A stretch of DNA of 64,000 nucleotides from Gymnogyps californianus (lineage: Eukaryota > Chordata > Aves > Accipitriformes > Cathartidae). The notes beneath the pieces are model-generated. The model was not told the DNA's origin and did not search any database. It worked only from the letters and a program-made list of their open reading frames with translations. Location of the stretch: assembly GCF_018139145.2 (NCBI RefSeq), contig NC_059500.1, positions 17,794,101-17,858,100 on the forward strand. Reading direction: 5' to 3'. Positions 23,801-35,848 of this stretch are shown one piece after another. Each line of letters begins with the position of its first letter. Positions within the stretch are counted from its first letter, which is position 1. A program made the position numbers and the translations under genes.

Positions 23801-24823
23801 AGGAAATGCCCTGCACTGGATAGAGTTGGAAGCTACACAGTTATCAGAATGAAGTATCAGACATATTTGCACTGGTTTTACCCTTGCGCTTCCAAACACC
23901 GTCAAAGACAGAATCTGGCTCTTTACAGGCCCATAGCCCAACGTAATATGGGCATTTCCATATTTTTATGTTCCTAAATAGGGATTTGTTGTACTTTACC
24001 AGCACATCTGACTATGTGGCATCATGGTGCCCTCAGCAAGAAGCAACAGTGATGTGATGTTAGCAACATAGCAATACCAGCACATTTTTCCCTTTAGAAC
24101 AGACTAACTACAGTAATACAGATGCAGACTGTGATTATAAGAAGGAACAGTAAGTAGGCATTTTGGTTTGCATCTAAGTTCAATACATAGCCAGGCCTGT
24201 GATTCAAGGAGTAAAAGATGAGTTCAAGATTTTTTTAAAAAAATGCCATTGGATTTTTGTCCATGAAAAGTGATGGTAAGAAAATGGTAGGGATCCTGAG
24301 ATCTCAAATAGTTCTCATATAGCCCAGGATTTTTTTTCCCCTCACCCAAAATCAAGATACAGAAGGGTTGCCAAGCAAGTGCTGCAGATCTCTACTCAAA
24401 TTTGGGAGAATTTACATTTTTCTTGGAGAAAGTACAGTATTTCTTAATTTACTGGATTTGGCTTTACGTTGTTTCATATTATAATGTCATTATGTATCCA
24501 TCCATGCAACAAAAAGTCTGAGGTCAATGAAAACAGACTTCAGAGCCCTGGGAAGAGTGTTAAAAAATTCAACGGCACAGGTAGTATTTTCCTCAATCCT
24601 CCCAGTAACAGGGCGAGACTTTGGAAGAAACAGACGAACCCACAATATCAATATCTGGCTCCAGGACAGATGCCTCCACCAAAACTTTGGGGTTTTAAAC
24701 GTGGAAGAGCCTTCAAGAGATAAGGTATGTTGGGGCCTGACAGGATCCACTTGTCCTGATGGGGAAAACGTGTCTTCAGGTGTAAGCTGGCAGGGCTGAT
24801 CGAGAGAGAGCTTTAAACTAGAA

Positions 24824-25887
24824 TTGATGGGGGAAGGGGATACCAACAGAATTGCAGTAGGTAAGCCAAGGGTTGGCATGGCATCGCCAGAAGGTGGCAA
24901 TCCTAGTGGGAACATTTATGTGGCTACTGGGAGCACCAAGGGCTCAGGAGCATATCTGAAATGCTTGTACACCAGCAGTATGAGAAACAAACAGGATGAA
25001 CTGGAAGTGCTGGTCAGCTCCCAGAGCTACAATATCATTAGTATTAGTGAGACTTTGTGAAATGAGTCCCATGATTGGAGTGCAGAGATGAAGTGTTACA
25101 GGCTGTTCAGGAGGGATAGGCAGGGCAGGCAAGGCAGAGGTGTCTGATTGAGAGCCTCTGGGTAAGGATTAGGGGGATGGAAAACAAAGGAGATGATGTA
25201 GTGGGTGTCTATTACCGGTCGCCCAGCCAGGATGTAAGCACTGATGAGTTATTCTATAGGCAATTAGCAGAAGTTTCAGGATCAGTAGCCCTTGTCCTTA
25301 TGGGAGATTTCAACTTCCCAGACATCACCTGGGAATACCATACTGCTGTGACAAGAAGGTCTTGGAAATTCTTGAAGTTTGTAGGAGATAACTTCTTGTC
25401 ACAGGTACTCAGTGAGCCAACTGGGAAAGATGCCCTCCTAGCCTTGCTGTTTGTGAATAGAGAAGGACTCATGGGGGATGTGATGGTAGGTAGCTGTATT
25501 GGTCACAGTGATCATGAAATGGTTGAGTTTAAAATTTTCAGTGTAATGAGAAAAAAGGACAGCAGAGTTGCTACACTGGACTTCAGGAGAACAAACTTGA
25601 AGCTATTCAGGGAGCTATTTAGCAGAGTACCCTGGGAATCTGCTTTTGAGGACTTAGGAGTCCGCGAGTGCTGGTCATTCTTTAAGGACCACCTTTTAGA
25701 AGCACAGGAGAAGGCAATTTCATTGTGCCATAAGTCAAGGAAGCAGGGCAGAAGACCAGCTTGGCTGAACAGGGAACTCCTTGTGGAGCTCAAGAGGAAA
25801 AAGAAACTGCATGATCTCTGGAAGCAAGGTCAGGTTTTGCAGGAAGAGTACAGAGCTGTCATTCATTTATGCAGGGAGAAGACATAA
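24824..25887 (+). pseudogene. CR1 ORF2 endonuclease region, broken
   Basis: The N-terminal part of ORF2 is an apurinic-type endonuclease that nicks target DNA. Readable landmarks are the start block (NKQDELEVLVSS, then ISISETL), then YYRSPSQD, LMGDFNFPDI and GHSDHEMVEF with the catalytic Asp and His regions, and RRPAWLNREL near the end. A stop at 25058-25060 falls just after the ISET block, further stops lie before 25177, and the frame is then open from 25177 to a TAA at 25885. The N-terminal catalytic region is therefore separated from the rest. Confidence 0.85.
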
Positions 25888-26426
25888 AAGGCCAAAGCTC
25901 AATTAGAGTTGAAACTGGCCAGTGTTGTTTCAGATAACAAGTAGGGCTTTTTTTAAGTATGTTAATAGCAAGAGGAGGTCTAAAGAAAACATTGGACTGA
26001 TACTTGTTGAAGACGGTCATCTGACTAATAGGGATGAAGAAAAAGCGGAGGCATTCAATCCATTTTTTTGCCTCAGTCTTTAATAATACTGATAGACCTT
26101 GGGCTACCCAGCCCCCTGAGTCAGAGGACCACAAGTGTGGGAACAGTGACTTTCCATTTGTAGATACTGAAATTGTAAGGGACCAGCTGTATCAGCTGAA
26201 TGTTCACTAGTCTATGGGTCCAGATGGGATTCATCCCAGAGTTCTGAAGGAGCTAGCGGATGTTATGACAGGACCCTCTCAATCATCTACCAAAGGTCTT
26301 GGGAGACTGGGGAGGTCCCTGCTCACTGGAAGCTAGCCGATGTTATTCCAATCTACAAAAAGGGCATGAAGGAAGACCCAAGGGAAGTACAGACTTGTTA
26401 GTCTAACCCCAGTTCCAGGAAAAATT
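25888..26426 (+). pseudogene. CR1 ORF2 linker and N-terminal RT, frameshifted
   Basis: Pieces of the ORF2 middle can be read in changing frames, including a GPDGIHPRVLKELA-like block near 26219-26260 and a YKKG.KEDP block near 26355-26380, both typical of CR1-type reverse transcriptases. Stops and small indels separate them, so translation cannot pass from the endonuclease to the polymerase region. Confidence 0.75.
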
Positions 26427-27416
26427 ATGGAGAAGATTATACTGGGTATTATTGAAAAGCACTTAAAGAATAATACAAGCAGGCACAGTCAACATGGGTT
26501 CACAGAGGGAAAGTCTTGTTTAACTAATTTTATATCCTTCTATGATAGGGTCACCCACCTAGTGGATGAAGGCAGGGTGGTGGATGTAGTTTTTCTGGAT
26601 TTTAGTAAGGTTTTTGGTACTGTCCCTCACAGCATCCTTCTGGACAAGTTGTTCAAATGTGGGATCAGTGGGTTTATGGTGCACTGGGTGAAGAACTGGC
26701 TGAATGGCAGGGCTCAAAGGGTTGTAGTGAATGGGGCTACATCTGGCTGGCGACAGGTTACCAGCAGTGTTCCTCAGGGTTCAATTCTAGGGCCAGTGCT
26801 GTTCAATACATTTATCAATGATTGGCATGCAGGAGTTGAATGCACCATTAACAAGTTTGCTGATGATACCAAACTGGGAGGTGTTGTTGGCTCTCTTGAG
26901 GGACAAGATGCCTTGCAGAGGGATCTAAATAGACTGGAGCATTGGGCAATGATTAATGGGATGAAATTTAACAAGTCCAAATGCAGGATCCTGTGCCTGG
27001 GACAGAGTAATGCCAGGCACAAGCATAAATTGGGAGAGCAGTGGCTGGAGAGCAGCCCTGCAGAAAGGGATCTGGGGGTGCTGGTCGACAGCAGGCTCAG
27101 TATGAGTCAGCAGTGTGCCCTGGCAGCCAAGAGGGCAAACTGCATCCTGGGGTGCATCGAACACAGTATAACCAGCCGGTCAAAAGAGGTGATTATCCCA
27201 CTGTATTTAGTGATGGTGCGGCCTCACCTTCAGTGCTGTGTGCAGTTCTGGGCCCCACAACTTAAGAAGGATGTGAAGGTACTCGAATGCATCCAGAGGA
27301 AGGCAACAAAGCTGGTGAAAGGGCTGGAAAGCATGTCCTATGAGGAGAGGCTGAGGACTTTGGGTTTGCCTAGTTTGGAGAAAAGGAGGCTGAGGGGCAA
27401 CCTCATTGCTTTCTAG
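26427..27416 (+). pseudogene. CR1 ORF2 reverse transcriptase region
   Basis: A frame of 329 codons carries the core polymerase motifs in order: [26 protein letters not shown] (motif A, with changes at KVFG where KAFD is usual), [15 protein letters not shown] (motif B), [10 protein letters not shown] (motif C, catalytic Asp pair present), then [16 protein letters not shown] and the C-terminal [20 protein letters not shown] block. It ends at a TAG just after NLIAF, before the usual C-terminus. The active-site Asp pair is intact but other conserved positions have changed, in keeping with an old, neutrally decaying copy. Confidence 0.9.
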
Positions 27417-27726
27417 AGCTTCCTGAGGAGGGAAGTGGAGAGGGAGGTGCTGATCTCTTCTCCCTGGTATCCAGTGATAGGACGTGTGGGAATGGTTCAA
27501 AGTTGTGCCAGGGGAGGTTCAGACTTGATCTTAAGAAACATTTCTTTACCAAGAACATGGTCAAACACTGGAACACGCTTCCTAGAGCGGTGGTCGATGC
27601 CCCAAGCCTGCCAGTGTTTAAGAGGCATTTGGACAATGCCCTTAATAAAATGCTTTAACTTGGTCAGCCCTGAATTGGTCAGGCAGTTGGGCTAGATGAT
27701 TGTTGTAGGTCCCTTCCAACTGAAAT

Positions 27727-27825
27727 ATTCTGTTCTATTCTATTCTATTCTATTCTATTCTATTCTATTCTATTCTGTTCTGTTCTGTTCTATTCTATTC
27801 TATTCTATTCTATTCTATTCTGTTC
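27727..27825 (+). repeat. ATTCT pentanucleotide array, CR1 tail
   Basis: About 20 units of TATTC/TGTTC directly follow the CR1 3' end. CR1 elements end in short tandem tails, so this array probably grew from the tail. A block of TGTTC variants sits in the middle, indicating spread of a point change by slippage. Confidence 0.95.
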
Positions 27826-30800
27826 CATGCATGGATAAAAAAATTATTCAACAGACAGGTATTTTACTTTTTTGTTACTTTCTGCATTGCATGTTTAACC
27901 TCTAAGTGCTATATGTTGTCGCTGGAGCTTGTAATTGCTGTAAGACTGATGGTATATTGTTCTACCTAATGAAATGTAAAATTGGCTTTTGAAATAAACA
28001 AAAGAAAAATGTTAAATCATAAAAAAGAAGGATGTTGACTGTAGGCCTTTGTGTTTCAGACTATGAGAAAAGCATAACCTTCATGATGACTTCTTTCATT
28101 ACAAAGGTTGCCTGATGGCAACTTCAGCAGTAAAAATACCCAGAGACTTTTGAGGTACAAACACAAAAGAGGACAAAATGAATTCTCTAAACTGAAACTT
28201 TTGTAAACTAGTGTCTTGTATTGATGCCTTTATTTGAGAGTGAGGATAATTGTTTCTGTCATGTAAGTTTCAAGACTTTTTCACTGAACAACTTTAGCTG
28301 AACTTTCCAAATTCAGCATATATTGCCTAGAGTGAAATCACCAAAATCACATAAAGAAACTTATTTAGGAGCAAGATACTCAGCTAGTTTAAATCAGCTG
28401 GTACCAATGACAAGTTTTCATTAACTAAAGATCAGGCCGCACACATAAATGTTGTACACTAGTGTTATTTCTACCTTTAGCTTCCACTTCCTCCGTCAGG
28501 TTGAGGCCTCAGTACAGAGGCTAAGACTGAAGTATTATATAACCTGTTTTATAAATCGAGTACTTCAGCAAAGCAATAGAAAGACTTTACCAATGAGTCT
28601 CTGAAGGCATAGAATTAACTGTTGAATAAATACCACTTAAATTCAAATAACACCACCTGTTTTTTTCTCACACCTCTCTTACTGACACTATTTTCCTGGC
28701 TTCCTATGAAGCAAAGTAGCTTTCTAAATACTTTTAAAACTAAAAACTTTTGTTCCTAAATATGCAGGTAAGGGCTGCAGAATTTGCAGCAGTGTTCAGA
28801 CACCTAAATCCTTTCATTTTGATGCCTCAAAGCCAAAGAAAATCCCACCAGATGTCTGTCTGTATCATGAGGTGTGTAAACAATATTGAAAGGCAGGCCC
28901 CCAGAGACCAACTAGGCGTTCTTTCAGAGCTTCTTTATGCACAGAAATATCATGAGATTAATCGGTAAGATTCAATTCGTGGGTGGCTTAAACGAACCCA
29001 TTTAGTCATGTGATGAGCTGCTGCATTTCACCAGGTAGACAATAATAGCATCTGAAGTTATGTTCTAGCTCTGGCTTGCAACCATTTGAACAAATCCAGA
29101 CAAGGTAGATAAATGAGCAGGAGTAAGAAAGCAGTTAAAACTGCATGATAAATTAATAAGATTGCTCATCTTGCAATTCAAACGTTTATCACATAAGTAC
29201 TACCTGTACTTATACACCTTCATAAATACATGCCTCTTTTCCATGTCTCTCTGTATTGACTTTGTGTCGACTGATGTTTTTCAGCATAGGTTTCAGCTAG
29301 GTTGTGAAGCGGGTGTTAATCAGAACTGTTTTCTTATATATTTTTCAGCATTTTCACCTATGTCAATTTCTTTTCCTTTCATGTTTTAACTGACCATCTG
29401 CTTTCCATGAAGGGGTTGTTCATGCAATTCAGTAACTTATGTCTTGCCTTTGAGCAAGATAATCTTACCTGTAAAAGCAAAACTATTTAGTAGGACTTTC
29501 TTGAACTGGATTTCTTCAGCTTTGGACAAATAAAGCTCCACTATTCTAGGGTAGCTGAAGGGTGGTTTCTCAGAGGGGGGGGGGGAAATCATTCCTAATC
29601 AACTCCTTAAGCCTAATTTTAATTTTTCTTTGTATCAGATCAAAAGGATAGAATTTTTTTAGAAACTAGCTGCAGGAAGATAGGAATTCCTCTACTTATT
29701 TTAGCCTTTCTCAGCTTGACCCATGGAATTTCAGGGAAGGGGTTGCAGGATGAATGGAAAATACTTTCCATTTGACCAGATATGAAAACACATCCAAAGG
29801 GTTGATTTGATTCAACTCACTGTACTCAGTCATATATTAAACGTTTAGATAATTCCTTTAGATAGCTGCTTTGCAGGAGCGGGAGTAGAAAAATGTGTTG
29901 TGAGGACACTGTATGTCTCATCTGATTGAGAAGATCTGTATGACGCTAAAAGACAGCCAACCCTTCCTACACAGTATTATGCTGCAGCTTTATGCTTAGA
30001 AGCAATTTTTGATTAAGAAGATTAACATTTCATTTTCATTCACATATTTGCCATGTAAAATCCTCTGACACATATTTTCCTTACAGTAGGTCATTACTCT
30101 CTCCACTCTTGGAATATAACTAAAAAAATGCTTTGGTGGAACTGCTAGTGGAATGAGTGATTATTTTTAAAACTTCTAATAAAAGTCTTCAACCAAAAGT
30201 TTCTACTTACCCTGTGATCCATTTCAGACATCAACTGAAGTTAAAATCAAAGCAGCTTTTTGTTGTGCTTCAAATTATCAGTCTTTATTATGATCACTGA
30301 GAGGAGAAACAATATAGCAATATCCTTAATGAATTTTACTGTTATCCATTGGATGCATTATTTAACATTAAATGGTGAGATGCGATGAACAATATCTGGC
30401 TAGGAAGAATGAAGCATGGCCTGAGGCATCCTCTAGTCTCTGAAGCATTGTGGATACCTAGATTTTTTTTTTTTCACTAGGACACTAGTGAAATCTCTGT
30501 AGATCACCATCAGTGGAAGCAATTTGAGGCTGTAACGAACCCTGAAATGCTGTCTGGCTTGCCAAATGAAGCGATTTTGGGCACTTAAAAAAAATCGAGG
30601 TATCCACAAAAAACATTCTATAATGTGCCCTTGTTCTATATTATGGTGGAGTTATGGGATTGGTCTTCATACCAAAGGGATACTTTTCATTTTAGAATAA
30701 AGCTCCTAATGCTAATGTTTTTATCAGCTTCTTTTCCAGCAATAGAATTAGCAATTCCTTTCTGACCAGTTGCAATGTAAATGGACCAGACCCTTGAGAA

Positions 30801-30860
30801 TGATAACAGAAAATAAAGCTATGGCAGATTCCATGTGTAAGTCACAGAAGACCAAGTATT
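27826..30860. other. unannotated AT-rich DNA
   Basis: No clear transposon. A run of eleven Gs lies at 29575-29585. A weak exon candidate at 28768-28964 is listed separately. The rest shows only short frames and T-runs. Confidence 0.4.
28768..28964 (+). CDS. weak exon candidate
   Basis: The acceptor TTCCTAAATATGCAG ends at 28767 and the donor CG|GTAAGA starts at 28965. The frame between is open for 65 codons (ends with RQAPRDQLGVLSELLYAQKY and HEINR), starting in phase 0 and ending in phase 2. Against it, the first third (CACCTAAATCC...TTTTGATGCC) resembles old dispersed sauropsid repeats, and open stretches of this size are frequent by chance. No family recognised. Confidence 0.15.
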
Positions 30861-30997
30861 CTTGCCTTGCCTTGCCTTGCCGTGCCTTTTGCCTTGCCTT
30901 TTTCGTTTCCTTGCCTTGCCTTCCCTTACCTTGCCTTGCCTTTCTCTTGCCTTGCCTTGCCTTCTCTTGTCTTGCCTTGCTTTACCTTACCTTGCCT
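30861..30997 (+). repeat. TTGCC pentanucleotide array, imperfect
   Basis: About 137 bp of CTTGC/CTTGCC units with many substitutions and small insertions (CCGTGCC, CTTTT, TCTCTTG). It is older or less homogenised than the GGAGA array. The strand is strongly pyrimidine-biased. Confidence 0.93.
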
Positions 30998-31472
30998 CTC
31001 CGATGTGCATGTTGAGGACTGCTTGCTTGTAGCAATATCCCAGCTATGGATTCCAGATGGATAATGTACTTCAACATTTCCTCCAGCCTATACAAGCTAT
31101 TAAGAAAGACTAGCTTTCAGTGTTGGTAAGCCTAGTAAAATCTACTCTTGAATAACCTTATGGCTGTTTCTTCAGTGCCTTACTGTGAATGCCAATAGTT
31201 TATTATTAAGTTTCACTGCTGCCATATGAAAAATGGAAACAATGGGGGAGGTGAAGAACACAAGAAAAGCTCAGAAGAATATAAAGGGTGGATACTACTA
31301 TCATTTGGTTCTGAGGGACATGATAAATGCAGATAGATCTGAACTCTTTCAAACTACATAAATATCCTCCTTTTGTAAAGATTTGTAAGTTCAAGGCATT
31401 TTTTTAATCCATCTCCAGAATACACCTCTTGAAACAATCCCTTTAAAGATCTCAACAATCTACCTTTACAGG

Positions 31473-32047
31473 TGTCCTGGTTTCAGCTGGGATAGAGTTA
31501 ATTTTCTTCTTAGTAGCTGGTACAGTGCTGGGTTTTGGATTTAGTGTGAGAATGATGTTGATAACACTCCGATGTTTTAGTTGTTGCTAAGTAGCGCTTA
31601 TCTTAAGCCAAGGACTTTTCAGTTTCCCATGCTCTGCCAGCAAGCAGGTGTGCAAGACGCTGGGAGGGAGCAGAGCCGGGGCAGCTGACCTGAACTAGCC
31701 AAAGGGATATTCCATACCATGGAACATCATGCCCAGTATATAAACAGCGGGGAGTTGGCCGGGAGGGGTGAATCGCCGCTGAGGCATTGGTCAGCGGGTG
31801 GTGAGCAGTTGCATTGTGCATCATTTGTCTTTTCTTGGGTTTTATTTCTCTTTTTTTGTCATATTCTTTTCGTTATTATTATTGTTGTTGTTGTTGTTAT
31901 ATTACTATTGTTACTATTATATTTTATTTTACTTTAGTTATTAAACTGCTCTTATCTCAACCCATGATCCTCCTCCCCAGCCCACTGGGAGGGGGAGGGG
32001 GGAGTGGCTCATGGTGCTTAGTTGCTGGCTGGGGTTAAACCACGACA
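31473..32047 (+). mobile_element. solo endogenous retroviral LTR, copy 1
   Basis: Starts TGTCCTGGTTTCAG and ends CCACGACA, 575 bp. A TATATAAA box at 31737-31744, an ATTAAA polyadenylation signal at 31940-31945 and an internal ATT/GTT simple repeat (about 31873-31920) give the U3-R-U5 plan. Five-base flanks ACAGG (31468-31472) and AAAGG (32048-32052) differ at one position and are the likely target duplication. No internal viral sequence adjoins, so it is a solo LTR left by recombination. The family is very common in bird genomes. Confidence 0.93.
31737..31744 (+). promoter_or_regulatory. TATA box of solo LTR copy 1
   Basis: TATATAAA, followed by CAGCGGGGAG; identical in position and sequence in the copy at 35266 (35530-35537). 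The LTR could still act as a promoter for plus-strand transcripts, but nothing here shows that it does. Confidence 0.6.
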
Positions 32048-32052
32048 AAAGG

Positions 32053-35000
32053 GGATACAGTACAGCTGCTTCAAAGACTGTTGATGAAATATATTACTAT
32101 TCAACATACTATACAGAACTGTAAACCATACAAAAAAAAAATCAAACACAAATAAAAGCCTAACCATCTCTGCATATAATTACAAAGGAGACTTGATTCC
32201 AGAATTTAGGCCTGAACTCATTTGGAACGCAAAAGATCTGAAACATACATCAAAACATGGATCATGATCTGGCACAACTCAAAGAATCAAAGTTACATAA
32301 GACAAACAGAGTTTCAAATTTAATTCCAAATGGGAGAGTCCTGAATGTCTGCATATTGTTTTCCATTAAATAGAGAGTAGCACATTTTTCAGAGTAATCA
32401 AATTGTGTACTTCTTCCAGTAAATTGTCAACTACCGTATGTGAACACACACACTCATAGGCAAACTGTTCAACATATGGGCACCCAAACAACCACGCTTA
32501 CCAATTTGCAGACAGTCCTTAACACACAGTATACTTACCATCTAACTTTAGCCAGGGGCTTACACAATTCTTGTAAATAGTCCCTTTTTCAGCAAAGAAC
32601 CTGCATCATTTATATGGGGATACTACTTACATACACATATATCTTAATCAAAATTTATAGTAATGTAACTTCACTTTCTATAACTTGACTGTCACAAATG
32701 GTGTAATACATATTAAAAACATATAATCAACCATTCTGAGAAGAAAAATTCATGAAAATAATCCACAACGCAGACTTATAAATTAATCCTGTGAATCAAT
32801 TCACAGTCTCAGTAATACCTCCCTATCCAAGTTTTATGTCAACATTTTAACATGTATGAACTATTAATTTTATTAGAACCAGGTGATAAAATAGTTCATA
32901 TTTACTGGTGAAATGATCATTATTTTTTGGCTCTGAAAATATTGCTAAATATGTGAAAATTTAGCAATACAGCAGACTGGCACACTTCTCTCCATTTGTC
33001 CCAGAAAATTAATACCAGGAGAGACTTTTTGTTGTGGAAGACTTTTAAACTGCAGAATTATTTTGAGATAGGAATAGAAATAAACATTAGGTTACAGTGG
33101 GTGGTCTGTCATACTGAATTTCAAGCTGCAATAAACTCAAAGAAGATTTAAAAGCTCTTTTCCTTAAAGTAATGGATGAAGAATGCCATCCTGCACCCAA
33201 ATCTTCCTGAATATTTGAAGGAAATCAAATGGAAGGACAAGCTTCTTATTTACCAACTTTCCTAAATCTCTAGCACACACACACACACACGTACACACAA
33301 AGATGCAATTTACACTACAGTGGGCCTACTGTCATATTTAAACTCCTTTTGTTTTGTTTTGCAGTATAACCAGTTTCATAAAAAGAGGTGCTATAGTCAC
33401 CCAATTGGTAAAGGTAGTTTTTAGTTCCATTGCATTCATATCACAAGTTGCATATAAACAATTTTTCCATTCCCTTGGTACACAATGTAGCATCTTAAAT
33501 TTCATTTCAGTGTAGAGTGGCAGGGATTTTACCTCAGAGTTTAGGTTCCTTATTTCCACACAGATGTTATGTAAAGTCCATATGTAACCCTGGATGAACT
33601 ATTTCTACATCAATAAAATGGTGTAACACATTGGTGTTACCAACAATGCATGCCTCTGTAAACATTTATATCTTAGCAATTATCAACATCTACAATATGC
33701 TCTACAAAACTGCAAAAAAAAAAAAATCATTATTAACAAATTATATAGTTTCAAATGAAGCAAGAATACTATATATAATCTGGAAAGCACAACACCAAGG
33801 TCACAATGCTGGTATGAAAGGTTACATATCATTATTACATAGGCTTTGGTGTAACTTTTCTCCTAAAGCAGTCTGGAAGTTTCCCAATCTTCCTTACTTC
33901 CTCTGTACATGTAATCACAAGTGTCTTGAGAATACTAGTTAGCCTATTACCCGGGGCTCTCTGAGGAGACTCATAAACAATGTCCATGCAAGCAATTTCC
34001 AGCCAACAGGGAACCAAAGAATAAAAAATATTATAAAATCTAGTCTTTAACAGCTTTTTTCAAGGGTGTTCCAAAAAGTAAACTATGGAGTTAAGGCAAT
34101 TAATATGACAGTTAAATTATGAGTCTTTCTGAACCAAACCATCAGACAATTACAGTGAATTTAGAAAGCGTAGCTGCCCTTGGTAAAGAAATTCACAAGA
34201 AACAGCAGAGGATTCCATTCAGTGCAGATGTCACAGAAAATGAACTGAATTGCTAGATGAGTTATTGAGAGAAAGAGTAAGTTTGAACTGGTTGTCTTAT
34301 TGTGCCTGTTTCCCTCTCTTGCGTTTCTGTTTTGGTTTTTTTTAACAAGAACTGAGGCTTAGCTATGGGTCACCTTGGATGGCTACCAAGAAGAATTATC
34401 TCATCTCTAAAAACCACAAAATTCTCTAACCAGTCAGTGCCAAGGCAATTGACAGCACTGTTTCATCTGTTAGAGAAACAATAGGAGTCCCTATACAAAA
34501 AATAATAATAAACCAGATAACAAATCAGTGCTTGATCCCTGAAATACCAACAAGATCTAGAAAGGCAACGGATATGAAAAGTTCTATCCCTTTCTTCAAC
34601 AACTGCAATATCATTTCCATTATTTCTCCAGGCTCCCATTCTGAATTCAAAGCAATTTATCTGAAGTTCAGACACTGTCAGTGTGATTTAGTTTCAGTTT
34701 TATGGCAACTGCAGGTCTCTAATAAGTATGCTCCTTTCATTGATTTTGTTCCCCTTCAGCTGCTGCTGTAAATGTAATTGAAATTTTTGGTTTTTTCCCC
34801 TGACCTAACTTTTTTTTTACTGATGGAATAGCAATCAGAGCAGTGTCCTACGAGTTTTATATACCCTATTAATAAGAAATACAGTTTCTCCTAGAAATGG
34901 ACTTCCACAATAACCACTATGACATTCATATTAAAAGATCACCTAATTTTGCCTGTCCAATTTCACGTATTTTCAGTTTTTCATTAGTAAGTACCCCAAT

Positions 35001-35260
35001 GAACAAACAGAATCTGAATATTGCATGTTTGATTTATGCACACATAATTGGATGTTACCATCCACTTATACAATCTGTCACTGTTACTTTAACTAATAAT
35101 TTCACAAGTATCTCAAACTGGCATTTTAGCACTATAACACTGTTTTCTGCCATCTTGGTATATAGGTTGATTGACGTAGAGGTGTGTCTATGCTTTGTCC
35201 ATCAGTGTACAAGGCAGTACATGGTATAAGACTCATATCTGCTTCCCCACCTATAGATGG
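32053..35260. other. AT-rich DNA between the two solo LTRs
   Basis: Not retroviral: no long frames and no gag/pol/env-like motifs. A short CA repeat is at 33274-33290. Several small frames (33631-33942 plus, 34897-35229 plus) lack splice support. Confidence 0.5.
33274..33290 (+). repeat. short CA microsatellite
   Basis: About eight CA units, followed by GTACACACAA. Confidence 0.8.
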
Positions 35261-35265
35261 TAAGG

Positions 35266-35843
35266 TGTCCTGGTTTCAGCTGAGATAGAGTTAATTTTCT
35301 TCTTAGTAGCTGGTACAGTGCTGCGTTTTGGATTTAGTGTGAGAATAATGTTGATAACACTCCGATGTTTTAGTTGTTGCTAAGTAGCGCTTATCTTAAG
35401 CCAAGGACTTTTCAGTTTCCCATGCTCTGCCAGCAAGCAGGTGTGCAAGAAGCTGGGAGGGAGCAGAGCCGGGGCAGCTGACCCGAACTAGCCAAAGGGG
35501 TATTCCATACCATGGAACATCATGCTCAGTATATAAACAGGGGGGAGCTGGCCGGGAGGGGTGAATCGCTGCTGAGGCATTGGTCAGCGGGTGGTGAGCA
35601 ATTGCACTGTGCATCATTTGTCTTTTCTTGGGTTTTATTTCTCTTTTTTTGTCATATTCCTTTTCCTTATTATTATTATTATTATTATTATTAGTTAGTA
35701 GTATATTTTATTTTACTTTAGTTATTGAACTGTTCTTATCTCAGCCCACGAGTTTTACCTTTTTTTCCCTCCTCCCCACTGGGAGGGGGGAGGGGGGAGC
35801 GGCTGCATGGTGCTTAGTTTCTGGCTGGGGTTAAACCACAACA
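35266..35843 (+). mobile_element. solo endogenous retroviral LTR, copy 2
   Basis: The same family and orientation as the LTR at 31473, 578 bp, starting TGTCCTGG and ending CCACAACA. Exact five-base target duplications TAAGG lie at 35261-35265 and 35844-35848. The TATATAAA box is kept (35530-35537), while the polyadenylation hexamer has become ATTGAA (35724-35729). An ATT microsatellite lies at about 35666-35692. In the first ~390 bp I count about a dozen differences from copy 1, roughly 3 percent by eye. Confidence 0.95.
35530..35537 (+). promoter_or_regulatory. TATA box of solo LTR copy 2
   Basis: TATATAAA in the same context as in copy 1. Confidence 0.6.
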
Positions 35844-35848
35844 TAAGG

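Larger units (their letters stand above)
24600..27726 (+). mobile_element. long CR1 LINE, inactivated
   Basis: About 3.1 kb of CR1 in sense orientation: a decayed 5' part, the ORF2 endonuclease region, a linker with stops and frameshifts, the reverse transcriptase region and a 3' untranslated region ending in TTGTAGGTCC...CCAACTGAAATATTCTG. The 3' end closely matches the fragment at 19047. The 5' boundary is uncertain by perhaps 100 bp or more. The element is the largest single feature of the window and, with several in-frame stops, cannot be autonomous. Confidence 0.92.

Noticed and set aside
25254..25793. Minus-strand frames over the CR1 endonuclease
   Set aside because: Shadows of the CR1 coding strand.
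30770..31064. Cysteine/leucine/proline-rich plus frames
   Set aside because: They translate the TTGCC array and carry no other support.
31473..35843. The two LTRs as the ends of one 4.4-kb provirus
   Set aside because: Each LTR has its own flanking duplication, and the DNA between has no PBS after the first LTR, no PPT before the second and no retroviral frames.
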